Source: Halanaerobium sp964649895 (GTDB taxonomy: Bacteria; Bacillota; Halanaerobiia; Halanaerobiales; Halanaerobiaceae). Taken from it: a stretch of 14,314 nucleotides of DNA. The translations under genes were made by a program, and so were the position numbers. Below are positions 1 through 7,000 of this stretch, in pieces (the stretch's first letter is position 1; every line of letters starts with the position of its first letter). The notes beneath the pieces are model-generated. The model worked only from the letters and a program-made list of their open reading frames with translations, was not told the DNA's origin and searched no databases. Location of the stretch: NCBI GenBank assembly GCA_964649895.1, contig CAZYRX010000049.1, positions 1 to 14,314 on the forward strand, in the 5' to 3' direction.

Positions 1-56
1 TCCGTGAAGGTGGTCACACAGTTGGAGCTGGAGTTGTAACTGAAATTATTGAGTAA
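1..56 (+). CDS. tuf: Elongation factor Tu, C-terminal end (partial, upstream copy)
   Basis: Only the last 17 codons are present, read in frame from base 3 and ending in TAA at 54-56. They give REGGHTVGAGVVTEIIE, which is the near-invariant C-terminus of bacterial EF-Tu (domain III). EF-Tu is the cytosolic GTPase that delivers aminoacyl-tRNA to the ribosomal A site. The gene begins outside the window. A strong terminator follows about 90 bases downstream, so this copy appears to end its transcription unit. A second tuf starts at 14271, so the genome carries two copies flanking this locus. The identification rests on a short but very distinctive tail. Confidence 0.93.
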   Translation, partial: REGGHTVGAGVVTEIIE

Positions 57-143
57 ATTATATCAGTTTTTTAATAGACTGAATAAAATAATTGGTTTTA
101 GCTAAAAATAATTAAGTTTGCTAAAATTTATAGTTAATTCAAT

Positions 144-178
144 AAGCATGTGCAGTTTTTCTGCACATGCTTTTTTTC
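144..178 (+). terminator. Intrinsic terminator after the upstream tuf
   Basis: A perfect 11-bp stem (AGCATGTGCAG at 145-155 against CTGCACATGCT at 161-171) closes a five-T loop and runs straight into seven T residues at 171-177. An extra A-T pair at 144/172 is possible. This is a textbook Rho-independent terminator and should insulate the upstream tuf unit from rpmG. Confidence 0.93.
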
Positions 179-187
179 TAAAAAACA

Positions 188-216
188 TTGACATTCTTCA
201 GTAGATATGGTAAATT
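188..216 (+). promoter_or_regulatory. Probable sigma-A promoter for rpmG-secE-nusG
   Basis: TTGACA (188-193), a 17-nt spacer and TAAATT (211-216) with an extended TG at 208-209. The -35 is perfect and the -10 matches four of six consensus bases. It lies just after the tuf terminator and faces rpmG. Initiation near 223 would leave a leader of about 220 nt in which I see no recognisable riboswitch. Confidence 0.65.
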
Positions 217-444
217 AATTAAGGCTGTGACTTAATAATATGCAGTATTTTTTAATTTCCATTAAATTACAGTTAATTTTTAAATAAGTATTATGTCAAA
301 TTAAGCAAAAAATAATCTTGATTTTATTTAGATGTGCATATTAGATTTTGTCCATCTTTATATTGGATTATGAAATTTATTATTTTTATTATATAATTAT
401 AGATAATCAAACATGATTTGTTTGATTGAGGAGGTGGATTTACG
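217..444 (+). other. AT-rich gene-free stretch before rpmG
   Basis: This is the rest of the 388-base gap between tuf and rpmG (57-444). It has no convincing ORF and no tRNA. It is very AT-rich and, if the promoter at 188-216 is used, would be the leader of rpmG. A perfect TATAAT occurs at 392-397, but the -35 position (369-374, TATGAA) is poor, so a second promoter here is only possible. The one clear structure is the hairpin at 405-427, listed separately. Confidence 0.6.
405..437 (+). promoter_or_regulatory. Hairpin abutting the rpmG ribosome-binding site
   Basis: AATCAAAC (405-412) pairs perfectly with GTTTGATT (420-427) around a 7-nt loop. The 3' arm ends exactly where the strong SD GAGGAGGTGG (428-437) begins. 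If the TATAAT at 392-397 is a real -10, transcripts would start near 404 and carry this hairpin at their 5' end, where it could protect the mRNA. The pairing is seen directly; any function is inferred. Confidence 0.4.
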
Positions 445-594
445 GTGAGAGAGATTATTACATTAGAGTGTACAGAATGCAAAAACCGCAATTATTCTAC
501 CAAAAAAAATAAGAAGAATACTCGAGATAAATTAGAACTTAAAAAATATTGCAAGTTTTGCAAGGAGCATACCCTCCATCGTGAAACAAAGTAA
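445..594 (+). CDS. rpmG: Large-subunit ribosomal protein L33 (zinc-binding form)
   Basis: A 49-codon gene starting with GTG 445 and ending in TAA 592-594. L33 is a small 50S protein near the E site. The product begins VREIITLECTECKNRNYSTK, the usual L33 N-terminus. It carries two CxxC pairs (C9/C12 and C36/C39) that would form a zinc ribbon, making it the C+ paralog type. The length is normal for the family. The GTG start is set by the strong SD GAGGAGGTGG 7 bases upstream, and no in-frame ATG is available. It sits directly before secE and nusG, the standard Firmicute arrangement. It is basic and lysine-rich, as expected for a ribosomal protein. Confidence 0.95.
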   Translation: MREIITLECTECKNRNYSTKKNKKNTRDKLELKKYCKFCKEHTLHRETK

Positions 595-626
595 GTTAAT
601 ATTTTAGTTGAGGAAGTGATTTAAAA

Positions 627-830
627 ATGGCAAAGAAACTTGGGTTTTTTGGTAAAATAACTAAATTTTTTAAACAGGTTAAATCTGAACTTAAAAAAGT
701 TAACTGGCCAAATAAAGAAGAGATTACTTCAAATACTCTCGTTGTTTTGGTAACAGTAATTGCACTTATTGCTTTTATTGGTTTAATAGATCTGACACTG
801 GCTAATATTATAACTCCATTAATTACTTGA
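627..830 (+). CDS. secE: Preprotein translocase subunit SecE
   Basis: A 67-residue SecE of the short, single-span type found in Gram-positive bacteria. SecE clamps SecY in the SecYEG channel of the cytoplasmic membrane. A basic amphipathic N-terminal part (about 1-24) leads to the conserved signature ELKKVNWP (21-28), followed by one hydrophobic membrane span at about 37-59. An SD (GAGGAAGTG, 610-618) precedes the ATG. The gene lies 32 bases after rpmG, and its stop is 37 bases before nusG, a pairing conserved across most bacteria. Nothing looks truncated; E. coli SecE is longer only because it has extra spans. Confidence 0.95.
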   Translation: MAKKLGFFGKITKFFKQVKSELKKVNWPNKEEITSNTLVVLVTVIALIAFIGLIDLTLANIITPLIT

Positions 831-832
831 TT

Positions 833-867
833 GAGGAGGTGAGGATTCTTTAATTGAATCCTTAAAT
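833..867 (+). promoter_or_regulatory. nusG ribosome-binding site separated from ATG by a hairpin
   Basis: The SD AGGAGGTGA (834-842) is nearly perfect but lies 25 bases from the ATG at 868, far more than usual. The gap holds GGATTC (843-848) and GAATCC (856-861), which pair perfectly around a 7-nt loop and can extend by A842-T862. Folding leaves about six bases between stem and ATG, restoring normal spacing. The only other option in frame is a rare ATT start at 853; a TGA at 832-834 closes the frame upstream. Confidence 0.6.
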
Positions 868-1398
868 ATGAATGAAGAAAGTAAATGGTATGTTGTCCAT
901 ACTTATTCAGGACATGAAAAAAAAGTGAAGGCAAATCTTGAAAAGAGAATAGCCAGTACAGGTATGGAAGAAAGTATTTTTCGTATTGTAGTACCAACTG
1001 AAGAAAAAATAGAGAAGAAAAAAGGGAAAAATGAAGTTGTAAAAAAACGGATATTCCCTGGATATATTTTGCTTCAGATGGATTTGAATGACAAATCTTG
1101 GTATGTAGTAAAAAATACTCCTGGTGTAATTGGTTTTGTTAGTGGTGGAACAAAGCCACTACCTGTTGAAAAGGAAGAAATAGATGAAATTCTCCGCAGT
1201 ATGGGAGAAAAAGCTAAAAAGATTTCAGTTGAATTTGAAGTTGGGGACCAAGTTGTTGTTACAGATGGTCCATTTGAAGATTTTGATGGTATTGTTAAAG
1301 AAATTCATCCTGAACAGGGTAAAGCAAAGGTGCTTGTTTCAATGTTTGGGCGGGAAACTCCAGTTGAATTGGAATTTTCACAAATACAAAAATCTTAG
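868..1398 (+). CDS. nusG: Transcription elongation/antitermination factor NusG
   Basis: A 176-residue NusG of normal length. NusG binds the RNA polymerase clamp and affects elongation, pausing and termination. It also links polymerase to ribosome or Rho through its C-terminal domain. The N-terminal NGN domain (about 6-105) starts with KWYVVHTYSGHEKKV and contains FPGYILLQM (63-71). A lysine/glutamate-rich linker segment lies around 45-60. The KOW domain follows at about 124-151 (VGDQVVVTDGPFEDFDG) and ends with a short beta tail. The ATG at 868 gives the family's usual N-terminus. Its SD is unusually distant and hairpin-bridged, so a start at ATT 853, which would add five residues, cannot be excluded. 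It sits between secE and rplK as in most bacteria. Confidence 0.96.
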   Translation: MNEESKWYVVHTYSGHEKKVKANLEKRIASTGMEESIFRIVVPTEEKIEKKKGKNEVVKKRIFPGYILLQMDLNDKSWYVVKNTPGVIGFVSGGTKPLPVEKEEIDEILRSMGEKAKKISVEFEVGDQVVVTDGPFEDFDGIVKEIHPEQGKAKVLVSMFGRETPVELEFSQIQKS

Positions 1399-1449
1399 AT
1401 TTTAAAAAATATAGAAAATAATCATTTAGAATGAAAGGGGTGTTTTAAA

Positions 1450-1872
1450 ATGGCTAAACAGGTTATGACTCAAATAAAATTACAAATACCTGGAGGACAG
1501 GCTAATCCAGCACCACCAGTTGGACCAGCTTTAGGACAGCATGGTGTAAATATCATGGAATTTTGTAAAGCTTTTAACTCTAAAACAAAAGAAAACCAAG
1601 GAACACTGATACCTGTAGAAATTACTGTATATCAGGATCGTTCTTTCGATTTCATTACAAAAACTCCACCAGCTGCAGTACTTTTGAAACAGGCAGCAGG
1701 TATTGATACGGCTTCTGGAGAACCTAATGTTAACAAGGTTGCAACAGTGAGCAAGGATGCAGTAAAAAAGATTGCAGAAACTAAAATGCAGGATTTAAAT
1801 GCAGGAAGTATAGAAGCTGCAATGAGTATGATTGAGGGTACAGCAAGAAGTATGGGAATTTTAGTTGAATAA
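1450..1872 (+). CDS. rplK: Large-subunit ribosomal protein L11
   Basis: A 140-residue L11 of standard length. L11 binds the GTPase-associated centre of 23S rRNA at the base of the L7/L12 stalk. It contacts EF-G and is needed for stringent-response RelA activation. The N-terminal domain has the proline-rich segment GGQANPAPPVGPALGQHGVN (about 15-34). The C-terminal rRNA-binding domain includes the TKTPPAAVLLKQAAG motif and ends with the conserved ARSMGI. ATG 1450 follows an SD of the AAGGGGTG type. A small inverted repeat (TCATT/AATGA, 1422-1434) lies just before the SD. It follows nusG by 51 bases and precedes rplA. Confidence 0.97.
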   Translation: MAKQVMTQIKLQIPGGQANPAPPVGPALGQHGVNIMEFCKAFNSKTKENQGTLIPVEITVYQDRSFDFITKTPPAAVLLKQAAGIDTASGEPNVNKVATVSKDAVKKIAETKMQDLNAGSIEAAMSMIEGTARSMGILVE

Positions 1873-1911
1873 ATCATCAAATTGTTGAATGATAAAATAG
1901 TTTTTAATATC

Positions 1912-1939
1912 GTGGGAGGATTAAATCCGTTATTACCAC
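1912..1939 (+). promoter_or_regulatory. Putative L1-binding autoregulatory RNA element before rplA
   Basis: GTGG (1912-1915) pairs with CCAC (1936-1939). Inside, GGAT (1918-1921) pairs with ATCC (1925-1928) around a TAA loop. The two helices are separated by a short GA on the 5' side and a 7-nt strand on the 3' side. This asymmetric loop, with GTGGGAGG on one side and TACCAC on the other, resembles the L1-binding stem of 23S rRNA and known L1 mRNA sites as I recall them. It ends two bases before the rplA SD (1942-1948), a good position for blocking initiation. Function is inferred. Confidence 0.6.
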
Positions 1940-1954
1940 AAAGGAGGAAATATA

Positions 1955-2659
1955 ATGGCAAAAAGTAAGCGTTATAAAGAAGCAGTAGAAAAGGTTGATA
2001 GAGAAAAATTATATGATGTGAAAGAAGCTTTTGAATTAGCAAAAGAACTCGCAACTGCAAACTTTGATGAAACAATTGAATTGTCAGCAAAGTTAGGAGT
2101 TAATCCAAAACATGCTGACCAGAATATACGAGGTACAGTTGTATTACCTGAAGGTACAGGTCAAGAAATTACTTTAGTAGTATTTGCAAAGGGAGAAAAA
2201 GCTAAAGAAGCAGAAGCTGCTGGAGCAGACTTTGTTGGTGGAGAAGAATTAGCTGAAAAAATTGAAGGTGGCTGGTTAGATTTTGATCTGGCTGTAGCAA
2301 CACCGGATATGATGAGTGTAGTGGGTAGACTTGGTAGAATTCTTGGACCAAAAGGTTTAATGCCTAATCCAAAAGCGGGAACAGTTACTTTTGAGTTAGA
2401 GAAAGCAGTGGACGAATTTAAAGCTGGTAAGATAGAATATCGTGTTGACAAAACCGGTATTGTTCATCTTCCTATCGGTAAAGCTTCTTTTACAGTTGAA
2501 GAACTTTTAAATAACTATCACAAAATTATGGACACTCTTGCTAAAGATCGTCCTGCAGCTGCAAAGGGGAGATATTTTAGAACTCTTGCGATTTCACCTA
2601 CTATGGGTCCTGGAGTTAAAATTGATCCTGCAGCAACCATGGCTTTTATTGGACGTTAA
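1955..2659 (+). CDS. rplA: Large-subunit ribosomal protein L1
   Basis: A 234-residue L1 of normal length. It forms the mobile L1 stalk beside the ribosomal E site, helps release deacylated tRNA, and in many bacteria represses its own operon by binding mRNA. The start ATG 1955 follows the strong SD AAGGAGGA (1941-1948). Visible family hallmarks are MAKSKRYKEA at the N-terminus, VVLPEGTG in domain I, and the signature stretch LGRILGPKGLMPNPKAGTV in domain II. The C-terminal region has LAISPTMGPGVKID. It follows rplK by 82 bases, and that gap holds the likely L1-responsive RNA element. A new promoter begins immediately after its stop. Confidence 0.97.
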   Translation: MAKSKRYKEAVEKVDREKLYDVKEAFELAKELATANFDETIELSAKLGVNPKHADQNIRGTVVLPEGTGQEITLVVFAKGEKAKEAEAAGADFVGGEELAEKIEGGWLDFDLAVATPDMMSVVGRLGRILGPKGLMPNPKAGTVTFELEKAVDEFKAGKIEYRVDKTGIVHLPIGKASFTVEELLNNYHKIMDTLAKDRPAAAKGRYFRTLAISPTMGPGVKIDPAATMAFIGR

Positions 2660-2665
2660 AATAAT

Positions 2666-2694
2666 TTGACCTGGTAATATTTTTGTGTTATAGT
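2666..2694 (+). promoter_or_regulatory. Promoter for the rplJ-rplL unit
   Basis: TTGACC (2666-2671), a 17-nt spacer and TATAGT (2689-2694), each five of six consensus bases, with an extended TG at 2686-2687. It starts seven bases after the rplA stop. Initiation near 2701 would produce a transcript that begins just ahead of the L10 leader, which is the arrangement expected for an attenuated operon. Confidence 0.8.
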
Positions 2695-2702
2695 TATCTA
2701 GA

Positions 2703-2820
2703 AAAGTAAATAAACTATCCGAAGACAGCAGGGGCTTAATGCTTAAATTTCCTGCCGAGGTAAATTTTCTGCAAGTTATTTTTGCAATTATACCTCCTGA
2801 CTGTTTACAGGAGGTTTTTT
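2703..2820 (+). promoter_or_regulatory. L10 leader (ribosomal protein attenuator)
   Basis: The conserved core CCGAAGACAGCAGG (2719-2732) and CCTGCCGAGGT (2751-2761) match the Gram-positive L10 leader, to which the L10/L7-L12 complex binds. GCAGG (2728-2732) pairs with CCTGC (2751-2755). GAGGTA (2757-2762) can pair with TACCTC (2791-2796), with a small TGCAA/TTGCA stem between them. That long-range helix uses the bases needed by the downstream terminator, so the two folds exclude each other. This is consistent with transcription attenuation controlling rplJ-rplL. Confidence 0.88.
2792..2820 (+). terminator. Attenuator terminator inside the L10 leader
   Basis: ACCTCCTG (2792-2799) pairs perfectly with CAGGAGGT (2808-2815) around an 8-nt loop and is followed by TTTTTT (2815-2820). 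The 5' arm overlaps the strand used by the competing antiterminator helix (2791-2796). It lies 40 bases before the rplJ start and should stop transcription when L10 complex is in excess. Confidence 0.88.
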
Positions 2821-2859
2821 CATTTTATATAAGGCTCATACTTTGAGGGGGGTGAAAAT

Positions 2860-3375
2860 GTGGCAAGACCAGAAAAAGAAGCCGTTGTCAAAGAATTAAC
2901 TGAGAAATTTAATAGTTCAAAATCCTTAGTAATAACTGATTATCTTGGTTTAAATGTAGCTGAGATGACAGAATTAAGAAAACAGCTAAGAGAAGCAGGA
3001 GTAGATTTTAAAGTTGTAAAAAATACTCTAGCTACTATTGCTGCTAATGATGTAGAAATGAATAATATGACTGAATATTTTTCAGGACCTACAGCAATAG
3101 CTTTTGGTGAAGAAGATGCTGTATCTCCTGCTAAAATTTTAGTAGAATTTGCAAAAGATCATGAAGTTATAGAAATTAAAGCAGGAATTTTAAATGGAGA
3201 ATTAATTTCTAGAGAAAAAGTTGAATCCCTGGCTGAAATTCCATCCAGAGAAGTTTTACTTGCTCAAGCTTTTGCAGGTATGAAAGCACCCCTTACTGGA
3301 TTGGTTAATGTACTTCAGGGTAACATACGTGGTTTAGTTCAAGTGTTAGGACAAATTAGAGATCAAAAAGCTTAA
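2860..3375 (+). CDS. rplJ: Large-subunit ribosomal protein L10
   Basis: A 171-residue L10 of normal length. It anchors the L7/L12 dimers to 23S rRNA to make the ribosomal stalk that recruits translation GTPases, and it represses its own synthesis through the leader upstream. The N-terminal globular domain begins ARPEKEAVVKELTEKF. It contains TDYLGLNVAEMTELRKQLRE and the VDFKVVKNTLA segment. The C-terminal helix that binds L7/L12 (about 135-171) is present. The start is GTG 2860, placed about seven bases after the SD core (2845-2855). An ATG at 2858 overlaps it but is out of frame and ends after 13 codons. rplL follows after 24 bases. Confidence 0.96.
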   Translation: MARPEKEAVVKELTEKFNSSKSLVITDYLGLNVAEMTELRKQLREAGVDFKVVKNTLATIAANDVEMNNMTEYFSGPTAIAFGEEDAVSPAKILVEFAKDHEVIEIKAGILNGELISREKVESLAEIPSREVLLAQAFAGMKAPLTGLVNVLQGNIRGLVQVLGQIRDQKA

Positions 3376-3399
3376 AAAAATTTGAGGAGGATTATTATA

Positions 3400-3768
3400 A
3401 TGAATAAAGAAGAAATTATGCAGGCAATTGAAGAAATGAGTGTTTTAGAATTATCTGAGTTAGTTGAAGAATTAGAAGAAAAGTTTGGTGTAAGTGCAGC
3501 AGCACCTGTTGCAGTAGCTGGTGGAGCAGCTGGTGGTGGAGCAGCTGAGGAAGAACAAACAGAATTTGATGTATTCCTCGCTGATATTGGCGCTAAGAAA
3601 ATTAAAGTAATCAAAGCAGTTCGTGAATTAACTGGATTAGGTCTAAAAGAAGCAAAGGGTGTTGTTGATGATGCACCTGGTAATGTAAAAGAAGGATTAA
3701 GCAAAGAAGAAGCTGAAGAAATGAAAGAAAAATTAGAAGAAGCTGGAGCTACTGTAGAGCTCAAGTAA
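3400..3768 (+). CDS. rplL: Large-subunit ribosomal protein L7/L12
   Basis: A 122-residue L7/L12, the multi-copy stalk protein that recruits EF-Tu, EF-G and other GTPases. I start it at ATG 3400, nine bases after the SD GAGGAGG (3384-3390). The open frame extends upstream to TTG 3382, but that start would overlap the SD and add six atypical residues. The N-terminal dimerisation helices are at about 1-31. A flexible Ala/Gly-rich hinge follows at about 32-53 and includes GGAAGGGAAEEE. The C-terminal factor-binding domain (54-122) carries the signature LTGLGLKEAKGVVDDAP. The protein is strongly acidic, as usual. A terminator follows 31 bases later. Confidence 0.97.
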   Translation: MNKEEIMQAIEEMSVLELSELVEELEEKFGVSAAAPVAVAGGAAGGGAAEEEQTEFDVFLADIGAKKIKVIKAVRELTGLGLKEAKGVVDDAPGNVKEGLSKEEAEEMKEKLEEAGATVELK

Positions 3769-3799
3769 TTCCACTTGTTAAAATTTTAAAATTGACTTT

Positions 3800-3839
3800 A
3801 TAGTCTCACTGTTTAAACGGTGAGGCTATTTTTCATTTT
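3800..3839 (+). terminator. Terminator between rplL and rpoB
   Basis: A 13-bp stem (3800-3812 with 3817-3829, including two G-T wobbles) closes a TTAA loop and is followed by TTTTT at 3829-3833, then CATTTT. It is a good intrinsic terminator, although the T tract is interrupted. It would end or reduce transcription after rplL, so that stalk protein is made in excess over RNA polymerase. A weaker hairpin (ATCCTT/AAGGAT, 3870-3887) lies downstream without a T tract. Confidence 0.85.
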
Positions 3840-3931
3840 AGATAATAAATTTTTTATTTTTTTAAAAACATCCTTAAATTGAAGGATTATTATATTCTAA
3901 TAAATTTCTGCTGATAAAAAATAAATAAATC

Positions 3932-3960
3932 TTGACAAGTTATTCTAGCTGTGCTATCAT
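3932..3960 (+). promoter_or_regulatory. Promoter for rpoB-rpoC
   Basis: A perfect TTGACA (3932-3937), a 17-nt spacer and TATCAT (3955-3960) with an extended TG at 3952-3953. A-rich sequence directly upstream (about 3916-3929) could act as an UP element. Initiation near 3967 gives a leader of about 75 nt with no clear structure. Together with the terminator before it, this makes rpoBC largely independent of rplJL. Confidence 0.85.
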
Positions 3961-4041
3961 TATTAGATGTCTATAAGGTAAATTAGAAATGATTATAATG
4001 GGATAGTTTCAGCTAATTATTAAGAATTTCCTGGGGGTGCA

Positions 4042-7000
4042 ATGATGTCAACGGTAAGGGAAAGATATAGTTTCAGTAAGATTGAAGATGCGATGGATTT
4101 GCCAGATCTGATCTATACACAGTTAAACTCTTACCAGTGGTTTCTGGAAGAAGGTTTAAAAGAAGTTTTTGAAGAAATCTCACCAATAGAAGATTTTTCC
4201 GAAAACCTGGTATTAGAATTTGTTGATTATTATTTAGAAGATCCTGAATATACTGTAGAAGAATGTAGAGATAGAGATGATACTTATTCTGCTTCCTTAC
4301 AGGTAAAGGTTAGATTAATTAATAAAGAAACCGGAGAAGTTAAAGAACAGGAAGTATTTATGGGTGATTTTCCATTAATGACTGATAAAGCAACATTTAT
4401 CATTAATGGAGCTGAAAGAGTAGTTGTAAATCAGTTAGTAAGATCATCCGGTGTATATTTTAGTGATGAGAGAACAAAAGATGGACGAAGATTAATAACG
4501 GGTAGTATTATTCCAAATCGTGGAGCCTGGATTGAATTTGAATATGATAAAAAGAGAATTATTTCTGTACGGGTTGATAGAACAAGAAAGCTTCCATCAA
4601 CCGTTTTGCTGCGCGCACTTGGTTTTGGAACTGATGCTGAAATAACTGATGAATTTGGTGACTCTGAAGTGATTCATGATACATTAGAAAGAGATAGTAC
4701 TGAATCTAAGGAGGAAGCTTTAATAGAATTGTATAAGCGACTTCGTCCTGGAGAACCACCTACAGTAGAAAGTGCTACTAATTTGTTAGATTCGCTATTT
4801 TTTGATCATAAAAGATATGATATGGCAGCTGTTGGTCGTTATAAATTAAATAAAAAATTAGAAATTGATGTTGATAAAGACAGAAAATATTTGCATATAG
4901 ATGATATTGTAGAAACAGTTAAATATATGGTTAAACTGATTTATCATGATCCGGAAGCTTATATAGATGATATTGATCATTTAGGTAATCGCCGTCTTAA
5001 AACAGTTGGAGAATTACTGCAAAATCAGTTTAGAATTGGACTTTCCAGAATGGAAAGAGTAGTTAGAGAAAGAATGACCATCCAAGATGTGGATGTAGTT
5101 ACTCCACAGGCACTTATCAATACTAGACCTGTTGTAGCTGCTATTCAAGAATTCTTTGGGAGCAGTCAGCTTTCTCAATTTATGGATCAGACGAATCCAA
5201 TGTCTGAGTTAACCCATAAGAGGAGATTAAGTGCTTTAGGACCTGGTGGATTAAGCAGAGAAAGAGCTGGTTTTGATGTGCGTGATGTTCACCATTCACA
5301 TTATGGGCGAATTTGTCCTATTGAAACTCCTGAAGGACCTAATATAGGACTTATTGGTACTATGGGAACATATGCTAAAACAAATGAGTTTGGTTTCTTG
5401 ATGACTCCTTACAGGAGAGTTGTTGATAATAATGTTACAGAACAGATAGATTATTTAACAGCTGATGAAGAAGATAAATATATTATAGCTCAGGCTAATG
5501 CAGAGCTTGATGAAGATAATAACTTTGTAAGTGAATTTGTTGTTGCACGTAAACGTGGGGATATATTAGAAGTGCATCCAGATGATATAGATTATATGGA
5601 TGTTTCAACAAAGCAGCTTGTTGGTGTTTCTGCTGCGATGATTCCATTTTTAGAAAATGATGATGCTAATCGTGCGTTAATGGGGGCTAACATGCAGAGA
5701 CAGGCTGTGCCTTTAATGATAACAGATGCTCCAATGGTAGCGACTGGTATGGAATACAAAGCAGCCAAAGATTCTGGAGCAGTTGTTATAGCAGAAACGA
5801 ATGGTGAAGTTGTTGATGTTACTTCAAATAAAATAATGATAAAAAATGATGAAGGTTTAATTGATAGCTATAAATTAATGAAATATAAACGTTCAAATCA
5901 GGGTAGTTGTATGAATCAAAAACCTATTGTAGCAAAAGGTGACCATGTAGATGCGGGTGATATAATAGCTGATGGACCCTCAACAGAAAAAGGCGAAATG
6001 GCTTTAGGCAGAAATTCTCTGATTGCATTTATGCCTTGGGAAGGTTATAACTATGAGGATGCTATTTTAATTAGTGAAAATCTTGTTAAGGAAGATGCAT
6101 TTACTACGATTCATATAGAAGAACATGAAGCTGAAGCCAGAGATACTAAACTGGGACCTGAAGAAATAACAAGAGATATTCCTAATGTTGGAGAGAGTGC
6201 TCTGAAGAACTTAGATGAAAGAGGTATCATAAGAGTTGGAGCTGAAGTTGAAGAAGGGGATATTCTTGTTGGTAAGGTAACCCCTAAGGGTGAAACTGAG
6301 TTATCTGCTGAAGAGAGACTTTTAAGAGCAATCTTTGGTGAAAAAGCTAGAGAAGTTAGAGATACTTCACTTAAAGTGCCACATGGCGAAGAAGGTATAG
6401 TTGTTGATGTTAAAGTGTTTTCGCGTGAGCAGAGTGATGATTTAAAGCCTGGTGTTAACCGTTTAGTTAGAGTTTATGTTGCCACCAAACGCAAAATATC
6501 CGTTGGTGATAAATTAGCAGGAAGACATGGTAACAAAGGTGTTATTTCAAGGATACTTCCTGAAGAAGATATGCCTTTTCTGCCAAATGGTGAACCAGTG
6601 GAAGTTGTTTTAAATCCGCTTGGTGTTCCATCAAGAATGAATATTGGACAGGTATTAGAAACTCATCTTGGAATGGCAGCTAGAGCACTTGGTATCTATA
6701 CTGAAACACCTGTATTTAATGGTGCTACAGAAGAAGAAGTAGAAGATATTTTAGAAAAAGCTGGTCTATCCCGAGACGGTAAAACAGTCTTGTATGATGG
6801 ACGAACTGGAGAAAGATTTGAAGAAAGAGTTACAGTGGGAGTTATGTATATACTTAAATTACACCACTTAGTTGATGATAAATTACATGCGCGTTCTACA
6901 GGACCTTATTCTCTTGTTACACAACAGCCTCTTGGCGGTAAAGCTCAATTTGGAGGTCAGCGTTTTGGTGAGATGGAAGTTTGGGCTCTGGAAGCTTATG

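Noticed and set aside
57..444. A tRNA gene such as tRNA-Trp between tuf and rpmG-secE, as in E. coli
   Set aside because: No acceptor-stem pairing, T-loop GTTCRA or anticodon arm could be found; the stretch is too AT-rich and unstructured apart from the terminator and the hairpin at 405-427.
596..997. 133-codon open frame on the - strand over secE and nusG
   Set aside because: It lies antisense to two clear conserved genes, has no recognisable domain, and its composition is what the reverse complement of AT-rich coding sequence gives.
1632..2090. 152-codon open frame on the - strand over rplK and rplA
   Set aside because: It spans the ends of two real genes and the L1-like element, with no family resemblance; taken as a shadow.
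3372..3764. 130-codon open frame on the - strand over rplL
   Set aside because: It is a mirror of the low-complexity Ala/Glu-rich L7/L12 coding sequence, giving Ser/Ala/Pro-rich nonsense with no own ribosome-binding context.
3994..3999. TATAAT as a second rpoB promoter -10
   Set aside because: No acceptable -35 lies 16-18 bases upstream, and chance TATAAT is common in DNA this AT-rich; the promoter at 3932-3960 is far better.
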